Of a stretch of 64,000 nt of DNA, positions 1-8,637 are shown piece after piece. The notes under the pieces are model-generated. The model had not been told where the DNA came from. It saw only the letters and a program-made list of their open reading frames with translations, and made no database searches. The DNA comes from Bacteroidales bacterium (GTDB taxonomy: Bacteria > Bacteroidota > Bacteroidia > Bacteroidales > F082): NCBI GenBank assembly GCA_900769945.1, contig CAAGIO010000024.1, forward strand, positions 1 to 64,000, in the 5' to 3' direction. Made by a program: the position numbers and the translations under genes. Position 1 is the stretch's first letter. Each line of letters opens with the position of its first letter.

Positions 1-2
1 AT

Positions 3-149
3 GATGAGGAAACTCAAGCATCTTTTTGCAGATTTTTGGATGACAATTTTAAACTACCTATATCAGCCTATGCTCCAGGTTGCGTACCAAAGGTAGAAAT
101 TAAGGAGCGACTAAATAGTTATATCTTTGTGTTGCCCTATTGGAGGTGA
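3..149 (+). CDS. 3' end of an unidentified gene (partial)
   Basis: An open frame enters from the left edge and stops with TGA at 147-149, giving about 48 residues with ordinary protein-like composition (it includes SAYAPGCVPKVEIKERLN). I do not recognise a family. It ends 19 bases before the start of the transposase relic, so the insertion may have cut the gene and supplied its last few residues. It could also be a chance open frame, because it is short and has no visible start. Confidence 0.3.
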   Translation, partial: DEETQASFCRFLDDNFKLPISAYAPGCVPKVEIKERLNSYIFVLPYWR

Positions 150-168
150 CGCAAAGGGTTTTTTAACA

Positions 169-801
169 ATGTTTGTAAGGAAGAAGAAACATCGTTCTGG
201 TGATTTCGGAGTCATTATTGTCGAAAAAATTGGTGGCAAGATGAAGTAACTCGCCACTATTGGTATTGCCCATATCGAAGCAGAAGAGGACAGTCTTGTC
301 CGCGAGGCGAAAGGGTGGATTCTCCAAGAGTAGGCATGACGCCATCACCGTCTCGACTTGTTCGGGGAGTAGCGTGAGGCCTATGAACGCATTGCCGAAG
401 ACTCACAATGGGACGCACTGTAAGGCTATCTTATCAATAGGGCCGTACCCGTGAGGCAAGTATATTAGGAATACCACAGCCTGTGGCACGTGGAACGCAC
501 ATTCCGCATAGCGAAGTCCAAGATAGAGATACGTGCCATGTTCCACTTTATGCGCCGACGCATCGAAGCACACGTGTGTATCTGCTTCATAGCACTGAAA
601 GTTTAAAAGGAATTGGAGCGTATGTTGAAAATCTCAGACATCAAGATGAGCGTGGACAAACTACTCGCATTGGCTAAGACCGTCACCACCATACAAGTCA
701 AGCTTCCTTTAAACAAGGATGTTTACACCCAAACCATGCTGATGGCAAGGCATCAGAGAATCGGCAAACTATTCGATGAAGATTTTTGGGGTATGCAATG
801 A
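169..801 (+). pseudogene. Decayed IS1634-type transposase
   Basis: The frame starting at ATG 169 reads MFVRKKKHRSGDFGVIIVEK, the usual N-terminus of IS1634-family transposases from Bacteroidales. From about 376 the same frame resumes with the C-terminal part: LWHVERTFRIAKSKIEIRAM, then FMRRRIEAHVCICF and KELERML. In-frame stops interrupt it at 247 (TAA), 331 (TAG), 421 (TAA), 466 (TAG) and 604 (TAA). About 210 codons remain of a family that is normally around 550 residues, so most of the catalytic middle is deleted between roughly 334 and 376. The recognisable ends are still in one frame, so decay was by nonsense change plus one large deletion. I could not define terminal inverted repeats or a target duplication. 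The element is dead and serves only as a marker of past transposition. Confidence 0.85.
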
Positions 802-811
802 CGAAGTCAGG

Positions 812-843
812 GAAAAATATTGCCGAGATTTTTGTCTCGGCAA
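812..843 (-). terminator. Rho-independent terminator of the B12-regulated pair
   Basis: An 8-bp stem TTGCCGAG/CTCGGCAA (820-827 with 836-843) is followed on the minus strand by an A/T run ending in five Ts. It sits 17 bases after the stop of the minus-strand gene ending at 860. The plus-strand side lacks a T run, so it serves the minus-strand operon. Confidence 0.75.
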
Positions 844-859
844 TAAAAGAATAAAATTG

Positions 860-1816
860 TTAGTGTTTTATGATTTTAGTTGTAGCAGAATTAATCTCTA
901 CTAAATAAATTCCATTTTCTAATTCCGAAATGTCTATTGTTTGATTATCAGAGTGTTGTCTCATTACCAAAGCCCCGATGATGTTGTAGATTCTGCATTC
1001 TCCGTCGAAAGGAAGATGCAAGATGTTGCTGCAAGGGTTAGGGAAGACCTCCACATTATCACAAATGATCTCGTTGATGCCAAGATGTGCTCTGTCATGA
1101 ATTACTCCAACAGCGTCAAGGTCGAAGCCGCTTGATTCAAACGGGGTTGGCCACGGGTCGTTGATAATATTGCCTTCTGAATCGTAAGAAGCGTATTCAG
1201 GGTTGATATTTCCGATGACATCAACTATTCTAATATATGTAACATTTTGTTTATCAAGGAGGTTGTTATCTTCAATGTCGTCCAAATCGAAAGGAGTGCC
1301 ATAAAGTGCCATGTATTTACCTGCAAGGTTATGTATTTTTGTGCAGTCAGAGAAACCGTAACTGTCGGTCTGTGTCTCTGTTTGGGTCAGTGAGATGGAA
1401 GGGAAACGGAAATAGTTCTCTCCGTCGGAGCTTACTTCTACGAAAGCAAATTCAAGGAATCCGTCATTGAAGGAGTTTTCGAACACTGCGAAATCAGGTC
1501 CGGGGCCGTTGCATATAGGAGATGCAAAAGTGAGGACGGCGTTTCCACCATCACCGAGGCTCACCACCGACATGGTGCCGTCGGCTTTACCAAGTGCCGC
1601 TTCAGGCTCGCCGTAGGAGGCGTACCCAAGCGATGGATTGTCAATCTGTTGCAACCCGCGTTCTAAAGTACATGATGTGGCCCAAGCAACAAAAGCCGTT
1701 GAGTCACAATGTATTGCGGTGGTGCCTTCATGCCCAGCCGGCGGAGCGAATTGAGCGAAGGTCCCCGGCTGAAGCATGAAAACTAAAAAACATAAATAAC
1801 CAAGTTTCTTTATCAT
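860..1816 (-). CDS. T9SS-exported surface protein of the B12 regulon
   Basis: 318 residues. A signal peptide (MIKKLGYLCFLVFMLQPGTFAQ) is followed by a beta-rich domain at about 60-245 with the phrases GPGPDFAVFENSF, FAFVEVSSDGENYFRFP, NLAGKYMALYGTPFDLDDI and SSGFDLDAVGVI. This pattern is known from secreted proteins encoded beside vitamin B12 uptake genes in Bacteroidetes. The last ~70 residues (VEVFPNPCSNILHL to the C-terminus) are a type A T9SS sorting domain, so the protein should be carried across the outer membrane and displayed or released. It is the second gene after a cobalamin riboswitch and overlaps the upstream gene by 4 bases, so the two are co-transcribed and probably translationally coupled. 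A role in corrinoid capture is inferred from regulation and neighbours; no binding residues can be named. Confidence 0.7.
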   Translation of the reverse strand: MIKKLGYLCFLVFMLQPGTFAQFAPPAGHEGTTAIHCDSTAFVAWATSCTLERGLQQIDNPSLGYASYGEPEAALGKADGTMSVVSLGDGGNAVLTFASPICNGPGPDFAVFENSFNDGFLEFAFVEVSSDGENYFRFPSISLTQTETQTDSYGFSDCTKIHNLAGKYMALYGTPFDLDDIEDNNLLDKQNVTYIRIVDVIGNINPEYASYDSEGNIINDPWPTPFESSGFDLDAVGVIHDRAHLGINEIICDNVEVFPNPCSNILHLPFDGECRIYNIIGALVMRQHSDNQTIDISELENGIYLVEINSATTKIIKH

Positions 1817-2574
1817 CTTACAATAAGCTTCATTGTGTTACTATAGTTGCATGAGTTGATGGAAATTAAATAAATGCCATCTGCAAACGATTCTGTATCA
1901 ATGAAATATGTTGTCTCGCCTTCAATGTTTATGATGTCGGACTTAATTGCCCTACCCTGAATATCGTAGATTGTGATATTGATATTTTCTCCATTGCCAA
2001 CAATGCTGAGTTGTGTGCCTGTTGTCGCAGGATTCGGGAAAAGTGATGTGGTGAGCCTGTCGTGTTCTGCTACGCTGAATGTGTTGGTCACGGGCGTTAC
2101 CGTCTGTGTCCATACATAAACCCATTGCTCAACTTCGGTGGCGCATGACTCGTCTCCCCATTTGATGTAATCGCCGTTGATAACTTCTTGTGTCTCATAA
2201 CCTAACGCTGCCATTTCCCCGTTGAGAAGGTAGAGCCAGTACATTCCTGAAAGCGCCAAGTGCATGTCGTTGTCATCGTATGTGATGTCATCTATCATTC
2301 CATTCCCTCCGGAATAGCTGAGCCGATAATCTTCATTTGAAATGGCATCCATGACTTCTTTTACTGTAACTGTTTCATCTTCAAAACGATAGCCCCAAGC
2401 TAATGCTACATTAGGATTGTTCCAGTTTACAATGAAGATGACCTCGTTGTTACCTTCTCCAATCCAATACTGTATCTCATCTGCTGAGATTGTCGCGTCT
2501 TCCTGCGCATACGAAATAGTGAACGTTAAGCACAATGCTGCAAATAAAAAGAGTTTTGTAAATAATTTAAGCAT
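1813..2574 (-). CDS. T9SS-exported, transcobalamin-beta-like surface protein
   Basis: 253 residues. Signal peptide ends near TISYAQ (about 24). A domain at about 30-155 begins with YWIGEGNNEVIFIVNWNN and LAWGYRFEDETVTVKEVMDA, and ends with WLYLLNGEMAALGYETQEV and NGDYIKWGDESC. The closing 'Tv.eVmda...Y.LyvNG...GDyI.W' layout resembles the DUF4430/transcobalamin C-terminal beta domain. The last ~75 residues (TSLFPNPATTGTQLSI onward) are a type A T9SS sorting domain. It is the first gene behind the cobalamin riboswitch, so B12 should repress it. A B12-binding surface protein is the likely role, by inference from regulation plus fold resemblance. There is no TonB-dependent receptor (btuB) next to it in this window. 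Confidence 0.65.
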   Translation of the reverse strand: MLKLFTKLFLFAALCLTFTISYAQEDATISADEIQYWIGEGNNEVIFIVNWNNPNVALAWGYRFEDETVTVKEVMDAISNEDYRLSYSGGNGMIDDITYDDNDMHLALSGMYWLYLLNGEMAALGYETQEVINGDYIKWGDESCATEVEQWVYVWTQTVTPVTNTFSVAEHDRLTTSLFPNPATTGTQLSIVGNGENINITIYDIQGRAIKSDIINIEGETTYFIDTESFADGIYLISINSCNYSNTMKLIVR

Positions 2575-2733
2575 AATGTTAAAATTTTATTAATAATACA
2601 AATGTTCATTAACAATAATGAGAAACTCTCATTACTAATAAAAAGCAAAATATCTTGTCTCTCAACGTAGGCAAAACTAAATCCATATTAATATTTTTAT
2701 GATGACTCTTATCCCGAAAGTCATTGATTCATA

Positions 2734-2893
2734 GTGAGAGGTAGGTCTTCTGACTTATTCCTTACGCCTGTTGTCTTCCCGGATGTTTGAGACGTCCAGT
2801 GACGTATTGACAGGTGCTTTATGAATTTACAGCAGCGGGAACTGTCCGGGACTTTCACCCGGTTCCCTATTGAGTCCGTTGTGGACACCTTTC
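2734..2893 (-). promoter_or_regulatory. Cobalamin (B12) riboswitch
   Basis: Read on the minus strand, the leader contains the conserved elements in order: AAAGGTG near the 5' end, AATAGGGAACCGGGTGAAAG, TCCCGGACAGTTCCCGCTGC with the B12-box GCTGCTGTAA, and a 3' GAAGACCTACCTCTCAC closing strand. It lies between a -7 promoter element at 2900-2907 and the start codon at 2574, leaving about 160 bases of leader for the expression platform. Class I cobalamin riboswitches switch off expression when adenosylcobalamin is present. Confidence 0.95.
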
Positions 2894-2899
2894 AACGTG

Positions 2900-2907
2900 C
2901 AAAAATA
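2900..2907 (-). promoter_or_regulatory. -7 promoter element for the riboswitch transcript
   Basis: The minus strand reads TATTTTTG, matching the Bacteroidetes TAnnTTTG element. Transcription would start close to 2893, exactly at the 5' edge of the riboswitch. Confidence 0.7.
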
Positions 2908-2993
2908 AATGAAATTTCCTAAATGGAGCATTTTTTTTGAAAAAAAACATCTCAAAGCAATTTATCTTCCTAAACACTTTGTGATATAATGAC

Positions 2994-3662
2994 TTACATC
3001 TTCGAGACTTTTGATTTTTGTCTCTTAGCCAACTGATGTGAAAGAGCTGCCAACGATGAGGCGAGGTTCTCGTTTTTAACCAATATTCCCTCTGGAACGT
3101 TGAGAAGTGTGAATGGAAAGTTCCAGATCGCAAGTATTCCGCTTTCAACCATGAGGTCACACACTTGTTGCGCCTGATCCTCTGGCACCGCTATAATACC
3201 GATTTTCACCCCAAGGCGTTTTATCAGAATTGGCAGTTTCTCCATCGGAAAGATGTATTTCCCGTTAATCTGCTCATGATATAGACTCTCGTCTTTGTCA
3301 AATCCTGCTACAATGTCTATACCTAACCGCTTAAATCCTTTGTTTGTCAATAACAATCTTCCCAGACTTCCAACACCTACAAGCACCGCCTCGTCCTTGC
3401 TGTTATATCCAAGGTACTCCTCCATGTCCTTTAATAATACCCCAATGTGAAAACCTAAACGCGGCTTCCCTGCCACCGAACTGACACTCGCCAAGTCTTT
3501 CCTTACCAATACGGGATTTAAATTCAAGTTCTTCGCAATCTCAGTAGCCGAAACATTCGTAACACTTTCATCTTTCAGCTTCGTTATGTAACTGTAATAC
3601 AATGGCAACCGATTCAATGTCGATCGCATTATTACTAATGAATTGTTAACTTCGTTTTTCAC
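2994..3662 (-). CDS. rex: Rex redox-sensing transcriptional repressor
   Basis: 222 residues. The N-terminal winged helix covers about 14-75 (LNRLPLYYSYITKL; SATEIAKNLNLNPVLVRKDL). A Rossmann domain follows with the NAD(H)-binding GVGSLG at 96-101 and IVAGFDKDES next to it, then the usual C-terminal domain-swap helix. Rex binds operator DNA when NADH/NAD+ is low and releases it when NADH rises, controlling fermentation and respiration genes. The cyd operon in this window is a plausible target, but I could not see a convincing paired Rex box there. A -7 element (TATTTTTG, minus strand, 3685-3692) lies 23 bases before the start. The gene stands alone with 206 bases separating it from the next gene upstream. 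Confidence 0.93.
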   Translation of the reverse strand: MKNEVNNSLVIMRSTLNRLPLYYSYITKLKDESVTNVSATEIAKNLNLNPVLVRKDLASVSSVAGKPRLGFHIGVLLKDMEEYLGYNSKDEAVLVGVGSLGRLLLTNKGFKRLGIDIVAGFDKDESLYHEQINGKYIFPMEKLPILIKRLGVKIGIIAVPEDQAQQVCDLMVESGILAIWNFPFTLLNVPEGILVKNENLASSLAALSHQLAKRQKSKVSKM

Positions 3663-3868
3663 ATCGATACTTTTTTATCTATTGCAAAAATAGTACTTTT
3701 TATGATTGCTTTGTTAGTATGATTTGAAAATATGAACTTCCTTGCTTTTCTTATTAATCGATTGTGTTAATAGAATTATGTAATCCTTAATTGCTATTCA
3801 GATTTGTTTATCTTGGATTTGCTAATATTATTTAACAGCACCATTCTCTTTCTAAGTCGCCTACATCA

Positions 3869-4483
3869 TCATTTTGATGGAATTATGGAATCATTTATCT
3901 CTATCTCATCTATTATGTTGTTAATCAATGCATAAACTGTTAGACCTGATACTGATTTGATTCCCGTTTTCTTGATGATGTTCTTCCTATGTGTTATCAC
4001 AGTGTGGATTGATATGAAGAGCTTTTCACTTATCTCTTTGTTTGTCAATCCTTTTACGAGTGCTACAAGAACGTCTCTCTCCCTATTTGTTAGCTCGATG
4101 CTTTCGTTTTGTGACGATTCAAAAGTCTTGGTCTTTAATATGTTAAATATTTTATTCGCGATTTTTTGCTTAGTGTCGTTCATTTCTATCACTTCGTCAA
4201 ATTTCATTAACATTTCTTTCTCAATGTATGAACTTACTAATGCAATTACTATCAAGTCGGGGAAACTGCTTTGGATTTTAACGGCTGTGTCTTTGTAATG
4301 TAATGATAACGGATTTATTATCAATATTTTAGGATTGTAGCTAATTATTTTTTCCTCTAATCTGTCTGCATTGTCAAGTTGTGACACAACAGAAAGCTGG
4401 TTGTATTCTTCAATAAATGAGGTGAGCCCCCTCAAAAGAATAGGCGACGGGTCAACTATGATGATTTTGTTTTCAGAACTCAT
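3869..4483 (-). CDS. LuxR-family regulator with a degenerate receiver domain
   Basis: 204 residues from ATG 4483, chosen because upstream codons run deep into the preceding gene. Residues 5-115 have response-regulator receiver topology, but the phosphoacceptor position is Asn57 (ILIINPLS), the acidic pair is reduced to Asp11-Pro12, and the conserved lysine is missing (VIEMND). Residues 128-190 form a GerE/LuxR helix-turn-helix (LTNRERDVLVALVKGLTNKE, ISEKLFISIHTVITHRKNII). Phosphorylation is therefore unlikely to control it. The start overlaps the end of the hemerythrin-like gene by 11 bases, implying coupled translation and a shared function. The hemerythrin partner could supply the signal, but that is inference. 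Confidence 0.85.
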   Translation of the reverse strand: MSSENKIIIVDPSPILLRGLTSFIEEYNQLSVVSQLDNADRLEEKIISYNPKILIINPLSLHYKDTAVKIQSSFPDLIVIALVSSYIEKEMLMKFDEVIEMNDTKQKIANKIFNILKTKTFESSQNESIELTNRERDVLVALVKGLTNKEISEKLFISIHTVITHRKNIIKKTGIKSVSGLTVYALINNIIDEIEINDSIIPSK

Positions 4484-5168
4484 TGATACTGTTTTCAATT
4501 GATTCGACAAAAGGAATAAGCACACGCTCCTCAATCATCTTATGACTTGATAAATCGGAGGATAAGTCGATGATATCCAACGTTATATCTATTCGCTCCT
4601 TTGGAAAGACGTCAGCTGGAAGGTATTTGATGAGAATATTCATCAAGTCGGAGAGTTTGTCCTCGATATTTGTATGGTTCTTATGGAACTCCTTTATGCT
4701 GAATTGTGATTTAACTGTTTGTGTCACAATCTGTTGTATGTAAGGAAACACTTTCTCTTCCTCATATTTGAAATGTTCCACCACTTCCTTCTTATAGTCG
4801 TTGAAAAACTGTCTCAATGTTAATCCATATTTAGGAATACACTCTTCAATAATATGGTTGAGATGCTCTTCTATATGAGGCAAACGCTCGCAAAGATAAT
4901 ATTTGTGCGATTCTAATAGAAAATTAATCAATGTGTTATGGTCAACTTTCGTTAGGTCTTCTCTTGAAGGAACGTATCCGTTGTTGCAATATACGCTGCA
5001 AATCAAAAGGAAAAAATGGGGTGAAACATTGCTTTCTTCGCACACTTCACTCACGCTGCGGTCTCCGAAGCCGAGCTTTATGTCAAACCTTGGAAGCATA
5101 AGCAGAAGTTTCGTGTTGTTTAGGACAAGGTCGGACATCTTCATCGTTTCTGAAAAAACATTTCTCAT
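4473..5168 (-). CDS. ScdA/RIC-like hemerythrin-domain protein
   Basis: 231 residues. Residues 10-60 resemble the ScdA N-terminal helical domain (PRFDIKLGFGDRSVSEVCEE). Residues 85-225 form a four-helix hemerythrin-like domain with candidate di-iron ligands His88, His102/105, His132 with Glu136/137 (EHFKYEEEKVFPY), His162/165 (EFHKNHTNIED) and His209 with Glu213/214 (SHKMIEERVLIPF). Relatives (YtfE/ScdA) respond to nitric oxide and oxidative damage of iron centres. It is the first gene of a two-gene unit with the LuxR-type regulator, so a sensor role for O2 or NO is likely. A -7 element TATCTTTG (minus, 5183-5190) precedes it. The exact ligand set is uncertain without a structure model. Confidence 0.8.
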   Translation of the reverse strand: MRNVFSETMKMSDLVLNNTKLLLMLPRFDIKLGFGDRSVSEVCEESNVSPHFFLLICSVYCNNGYVPSREDLTKVDHNTLINFLLESHKYYLCERLPHIEEHLNHIIEECIPKYGLTLRQFFNDYKKEVVEHFKYEEEKVFPYIQQIVTQTVKSQFSIKEFHKNHTNIEDKLSDLMNILIKYLPADVFPKERIDITLDIIDLSSDLSSHKMIEERVLIPFVESIENSINEF

Positions 5169-5182
5169 GTTAATTTTTTTTG

Positions 5183-5190
5183 CAAAGATA
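5183..5190 (-). promoter_or_regulatory. -7 promoter element of the hemerythrin/LuxR pair
   Basis: TATCTTTG on the minus strand, 14 bases before the start codon at 5168. The divergent porin gene lies 158 bases away, so the intergenic space holds both promoters. Confidence 0.6.
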
Positions 5191-5347
5191 CTTTCTTTTT
5201 CTTCATTCTAACTTCTGTTTTGTAAAAATCGCCATAAATGATTATGTCGTAGATGCCGAATCACAATTTTTGGTGATTATTGAGAACATCATTCTGAAAT
5301 ACTTTTGCATCGTCAAAGTGAAGTGTCGTAATAATGGTTTTTAACAA

Positions 5348-6451
5348 ATGTTAGCTATGAAATTAAATAAGTTTGACTCTAAGAAAAAGATTATGTTTTT
5401 ATACATTGCCATGTTTTTATGTTTTGATTATTCGCTTGCGCAAGATGCACCCTTCACTGTGAGTGCATCTTACAAAGCGGATTATGTACAAAACATGTCG
5501 GGTGGTCTTGAAGTTGGAGGAGGATACTTGGGATATGGTCAGATGGGATTGAGCATTGATTTTGAGGCTCTTAACCTCTGGAAGAACGGAGAGCTGTTTA
5601 TTGGTGGGGCCACAACTCATGGTGCAATGCCGTCAGCAAGTTTCATCGGGGATTTTCAAGTTGCTGATAATATTGAAGCCGGCGAGCATGTATATTTAGA
5701 GCAGTTCTGGTTCAGACAGGATATTGGACAGTTTATGTTAAAGGTTGGTCTTCAAGACCTTAACGAATATTTCGTGGAGTCAACGCCGGCTTTGGAGTAT
5801 ATCAACAGCTCTTTCGGCATCAACTCCGTGATAAGCGCAAATATGGACGCTCCAATCTTCCCAGTGATGGGGCTTGGCGTTGAACTACATTACTCTATTA
5901 GCGATAATTTGCATGCGCAACTCTGCGTTTTCGATGGGCAGCCTTCCGATTTCGAGGAGGACCCACATAATCTGCATTGGACCATTAATAAAGATGAAAG
6001 CGTGCTCTTCCTCGGTGAGATTCATTTTGTAGATGATAAAAATGTCGTCAAACTCGGTGGTTTTCATCACGCTAACCATAAAAAATGTGGAACGTATCTG
6101 CTCGCAGACAGAAAGTTGATGGATAATCATCGCCGCGACTTGGTGGCCTTCCTTCACACTGCTTGTTTGTTTAATGTAGGTGATAATGATAACTTCTTAA
6201 ACATCGCCTTCGGTGCTAATCTTAATGGTGTCTTCTCCTTGAAAAAACGTGATTTGATTGGCCTCGCAACAACCAACGCCTTCATCAAAAATAATAAATC
6301 AGAATCTGCTGTTGAGTTTTTCTATAAGTATAACCTGACCGATTGCTTCTCATTACAGGCTGATATTCAATATATTATCAATCCTTTCAACGGAGAAGTG
6401 TCGTTGCCCAATGCCTTGGTCGGAATATTCAGACTTTGTGTTGAGATATAA
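5348..6451 (+). CDS. OprB-type outer-membrane porin, first gene of the feo operon
   Basis: 367 residues. A signal peptide (FLYIAMFLCFDYSLAQ) is followed by beta-barrel sequence without a plug domain. The layout matches the carbohydrate-selective porin OprB family: an early 'GGxxxGYGQMGLSIDFEAL' strand, an ELFIGGATTHG segment, FRQDIGQFMLKVGLQDLNEY, and a C-terminus ending in a hydrophobic strand. It lies 11 bases before feoB, so the two are almost certainly one transcript. The substrate may be a ferrous complex rather than sugar, inferred from context only. An ATG at 5357 is an alternative start; both leave the signal sequence intact. Confidence 0.75.
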   Translation: MLAMKLNKFDSKKKIMFLYIAMFLCFDYSLAQDAPFTVSASYKADYVQNMSGGLEVGGGYLGYGQMGLSIDFEALNLWKNGELFIGGATTHGAMPSASFIGDFQVADNIEAGEHVYLEQFWFRQDIGQFMLKVGLQDLNEYFVESTPALEYINSSFGINSVISANMDAPIFPVMGLGVELHYSISDNLHAQLCVFDGQPSDFEEDPHNLHWTINKDESVLFLGEIHFVDDKNVVKLGGFHHANHKKCGTYLLADRKLMDNHRRDLVAFLHTACLFNVGDNDNFLNIAFGANLNGVFSLKKRDLIGLATTNAFIKNNKSESAVEFFYKYNLTDCFSLQADIQYIINPFNGEVSLPNALVGIFRLCVEI

Positions 6452-6462
6452 TATTTATTAAT

Positions 6463-8637
6463 ATGGAAAAGGAAAGAATAATAAAGTTGTCGGAACTGCC
6501 TCAAGGGACTAACTGTATTGTTAAAAATGTTAATGGAGATGCCGCTATCCGTCTCCGACTTATGGAGCTCGGATTTGTTGAGAATGAGCCGGTGATGGTT
6601 ATTAAGAATGCTCCTCTTATGGATCCTGTTGAATATCAAGTGATGGATTCCCACATCTCTTTGAGAAGAAATGAAGCGCAGAAAATCGATGTTCTCGTTA
6701 CTGATGACACACCCGAAAGTCCGTTAAATGTTATTAACAAAAAAATCGACTTTGAATCATTCGAGTTGAGGACATGCCCCGATACTGAGAAATGTTGCAA
6801 TGAAAAGAATGCTGGAAAGAAGACAATTAATGTTGCCCTTGTTGGAAATCCTAACTGTGGAAAAACCTCCCTTTTCAATCATGCTACCGGACTACGTGAG
6901 AAAGTCGGGAATTATAGTGGTGTTACCGTTGACGCTAAAGTCGGCACCTTCAATTTCAATGGTTACTCTATCCGCCTTGTTGACCTCCCCGGAACTTATT
7001 CATTAACAGACTGTTCCGCAGAAGAAAAATACGTCTTTTACTTTCTTTCTAATTGCAAGCCCGATGTGATATTGAATATAGTTGATGCTTCAAATATTGA
7101 GAGGAACTTGTTGCTTACCACGCAGCTTCTCGACATGGGCATACCTGTCGTTGTCGCTCTGAACATGTATGATGAGCTGGTTTCAAGAGGTGATAGTATT
7201 GATTATAAGACACTTGGCTCCCTTCTCTCATTGCCTGTCGTTCCAACAAAAGCGTCATCAGGTATGGGAATACCAGAATTGTTAAAAACGATTGTTGATG
7301 TTAATGAGAGTGACGAACAACACTTACTTCATCTCGACACTTCGGGTTTGAATGTTGAAGAGGCGACCGCTTATCGTTACCGGTTCATTCGTGAACTATT
7401 AAATAAGGTGTATAAAAGTGGCGATAAAGCAAAGCATCGTAAGGCTTATAATGCTGATAAAATCCTTACAAATAAATGGTTTGGATTTCCTATCTTGTTG
7501 ATTTTTATGTGGTTGATGTTTGAGGCAACATTTACTATTGGTGCGTATCCTCAAGAATGGATTGAGATGGCAACGGAGTGGTTTGGTGCTCTTGTCGGCT
7601 CATGGCTTAATGACGGAATCTTTCGCGACCTGATAGTTGACGGTGTTATCGCTGGCGTGGGCGGAGTGCTTGTCTTCCTACCTAACATATTGATACTCTA
7701 TCTTTTTATTGCTATCTTGGAGGATACGGGCTATATGGCGCGTGCCGCATTTATCATGGATAAACTGATGAGTAAGGTGGGGCTTCATGGCAAATCATTT
7801 ATCCCGTTTGTCATTGGTTTCGGCTGCTCTGTCCCGGCTATCATGTCGGCTCGTATGCTTGAGAACAGAAAAGATAGGATTGTCACCATTCTAACCGTTC
7901 CTTTTATGTCGTGCTCGGCCCGCCTCCCTGTTTATCTTCTTTTTGTCTCCGTCTTTTTCGATAAGTATCAAGGACTTATATTGCTTGGAATTTATCTCGT
8001 AGGGATATTGTTCGCAGTGATAACTTCTTTGATATTGAATAAGGTTTCTTTCAAGGGTGTGTCGAAGGAGTTTGTGTTGGAACTGCCGCCTTATCGTATC
8101 CCTACAGTTCGTAATGTGTTGATACACATGTGGGATAAGAGCGTTCAGTATTTGAAGAAGATGGCAACGATAATTCTTGCGGCTTCAGTCATTATCTGGG
8201 CTTTGGAATATTTCCCAAGAAGCAATGGTGATGATATGTTAACGGATAACAACATTGAGTACTCCTATATCGGAAAATTTGGTCATGCCATTGAACCTAT
8301 TATGCGTCCTTGTGGTTTTGATTGGAGGTTAGGCGTGGCACTGATCACCGGTATCGCTGCGAAAGAGGTCGTCGTCTCAACTCTCGGAGTGCTTTTAGAT
8401 GCGGAAGATGAAGATGTCTCTTTGAAGGAAAAAATCAGGTCAATAGATGGCTTCACTCCTCATACAGCGTTCGGATTCATGGTCTTTGTGTTGCTTTGTA
8501 CTCCCTGCATTGCCGCTATTGCCGCTATTAGGCGGGAAGCCGGACTAAAATGGGCGGTGTTCTCCGCTGTTTATAGTACAGCCCTCGCATGGATAGTGTC
8601 ATGCCTCATTTTCCAAATCGGTAACTTGATATTATGA
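6463..8637 (+). CDS. feoB: Ferrous iron transporter, FeoA-FeoB fusion
   Basis: 724 residues. Residues 1-78 are an SH3-like FeoA domain (LSELPQGTNCIV, LRLMELGFVENEPVMVIKNA). The GTPase domain has G1 GNPNCGKTS at 128-136, GVTVDAK switch I, DLPGTYSL G3 and NMYDE G4. The membrane part has the usual Gate repeats (GVGGVLVFLPNILILYLFIA, FGCSVPAIMSAR). It imports Fe2+ across the inner membrane under anoxic conditions. The stop overlaps the start of the Cys-rich peptide gene by 4 bases. FeoA-FeoB fusion is common in Bacteroidetes. Confidence 0.97.
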   Translation: MEKERIIKLSELPQGTNCIVKNVNGDAAIRLRLMELGFVENEPVMVIKNAPLMDPVEYQVMDSHISLRRNEAQKIDVLVTDDTPESPLNVINKKIDFESFELRTCPDTEKCCNEKNAGKKTINVALVGNPNCGKTSLFNHATGLREKVGNYSGVTVDAKVGTFNFNGYSIRLVDLPGTYSLTDCSAEEKYVFYFLSNCKPDVILNIVDASNIERNLLLTTQLLDMGIPVVVALNMYDELVSRGDSIDYKTLGSLLSLPVVPTKASSGMGIPELLKTIVDVNESDEQHLLHLDTSGLNVEEATAYRYRFIRELLNKVYKSGDKAKHRKAYNADKILTNKWFGFPILLIFMWLMFEATFTIGAYPQEWIEMATEWFGALVGSWLNDGIFRDLIVDGVIAGVGGVLVFLPNILILYLFIAILEDTGYMARAAFIMDKLMSKVGLHGKSFIPFVIGFGCSVPAIMSARMLENRKDRIVTILTVPFMSCSARLPVYLLFVSVFFDKYQGLILLGIYLVGILFAVITSLILNKVSFKGVSKEFVLELPPYRIPTVRNVLIHMWDKSVQYLKKMATIILAASVIIWALEYFPRSNGDDMLTDNNIEYSYIGKFGHAIEPIMRPCGFDWRLGVALITGIAAKEVVVSTLGVLLDAEDEDVSLKEKIRSIDGFTPHTAFGFMVFVLLCTPCIAAIAAIRREAGLKWAVFSAVYSTALAWIVSCLIFQIGNLIL

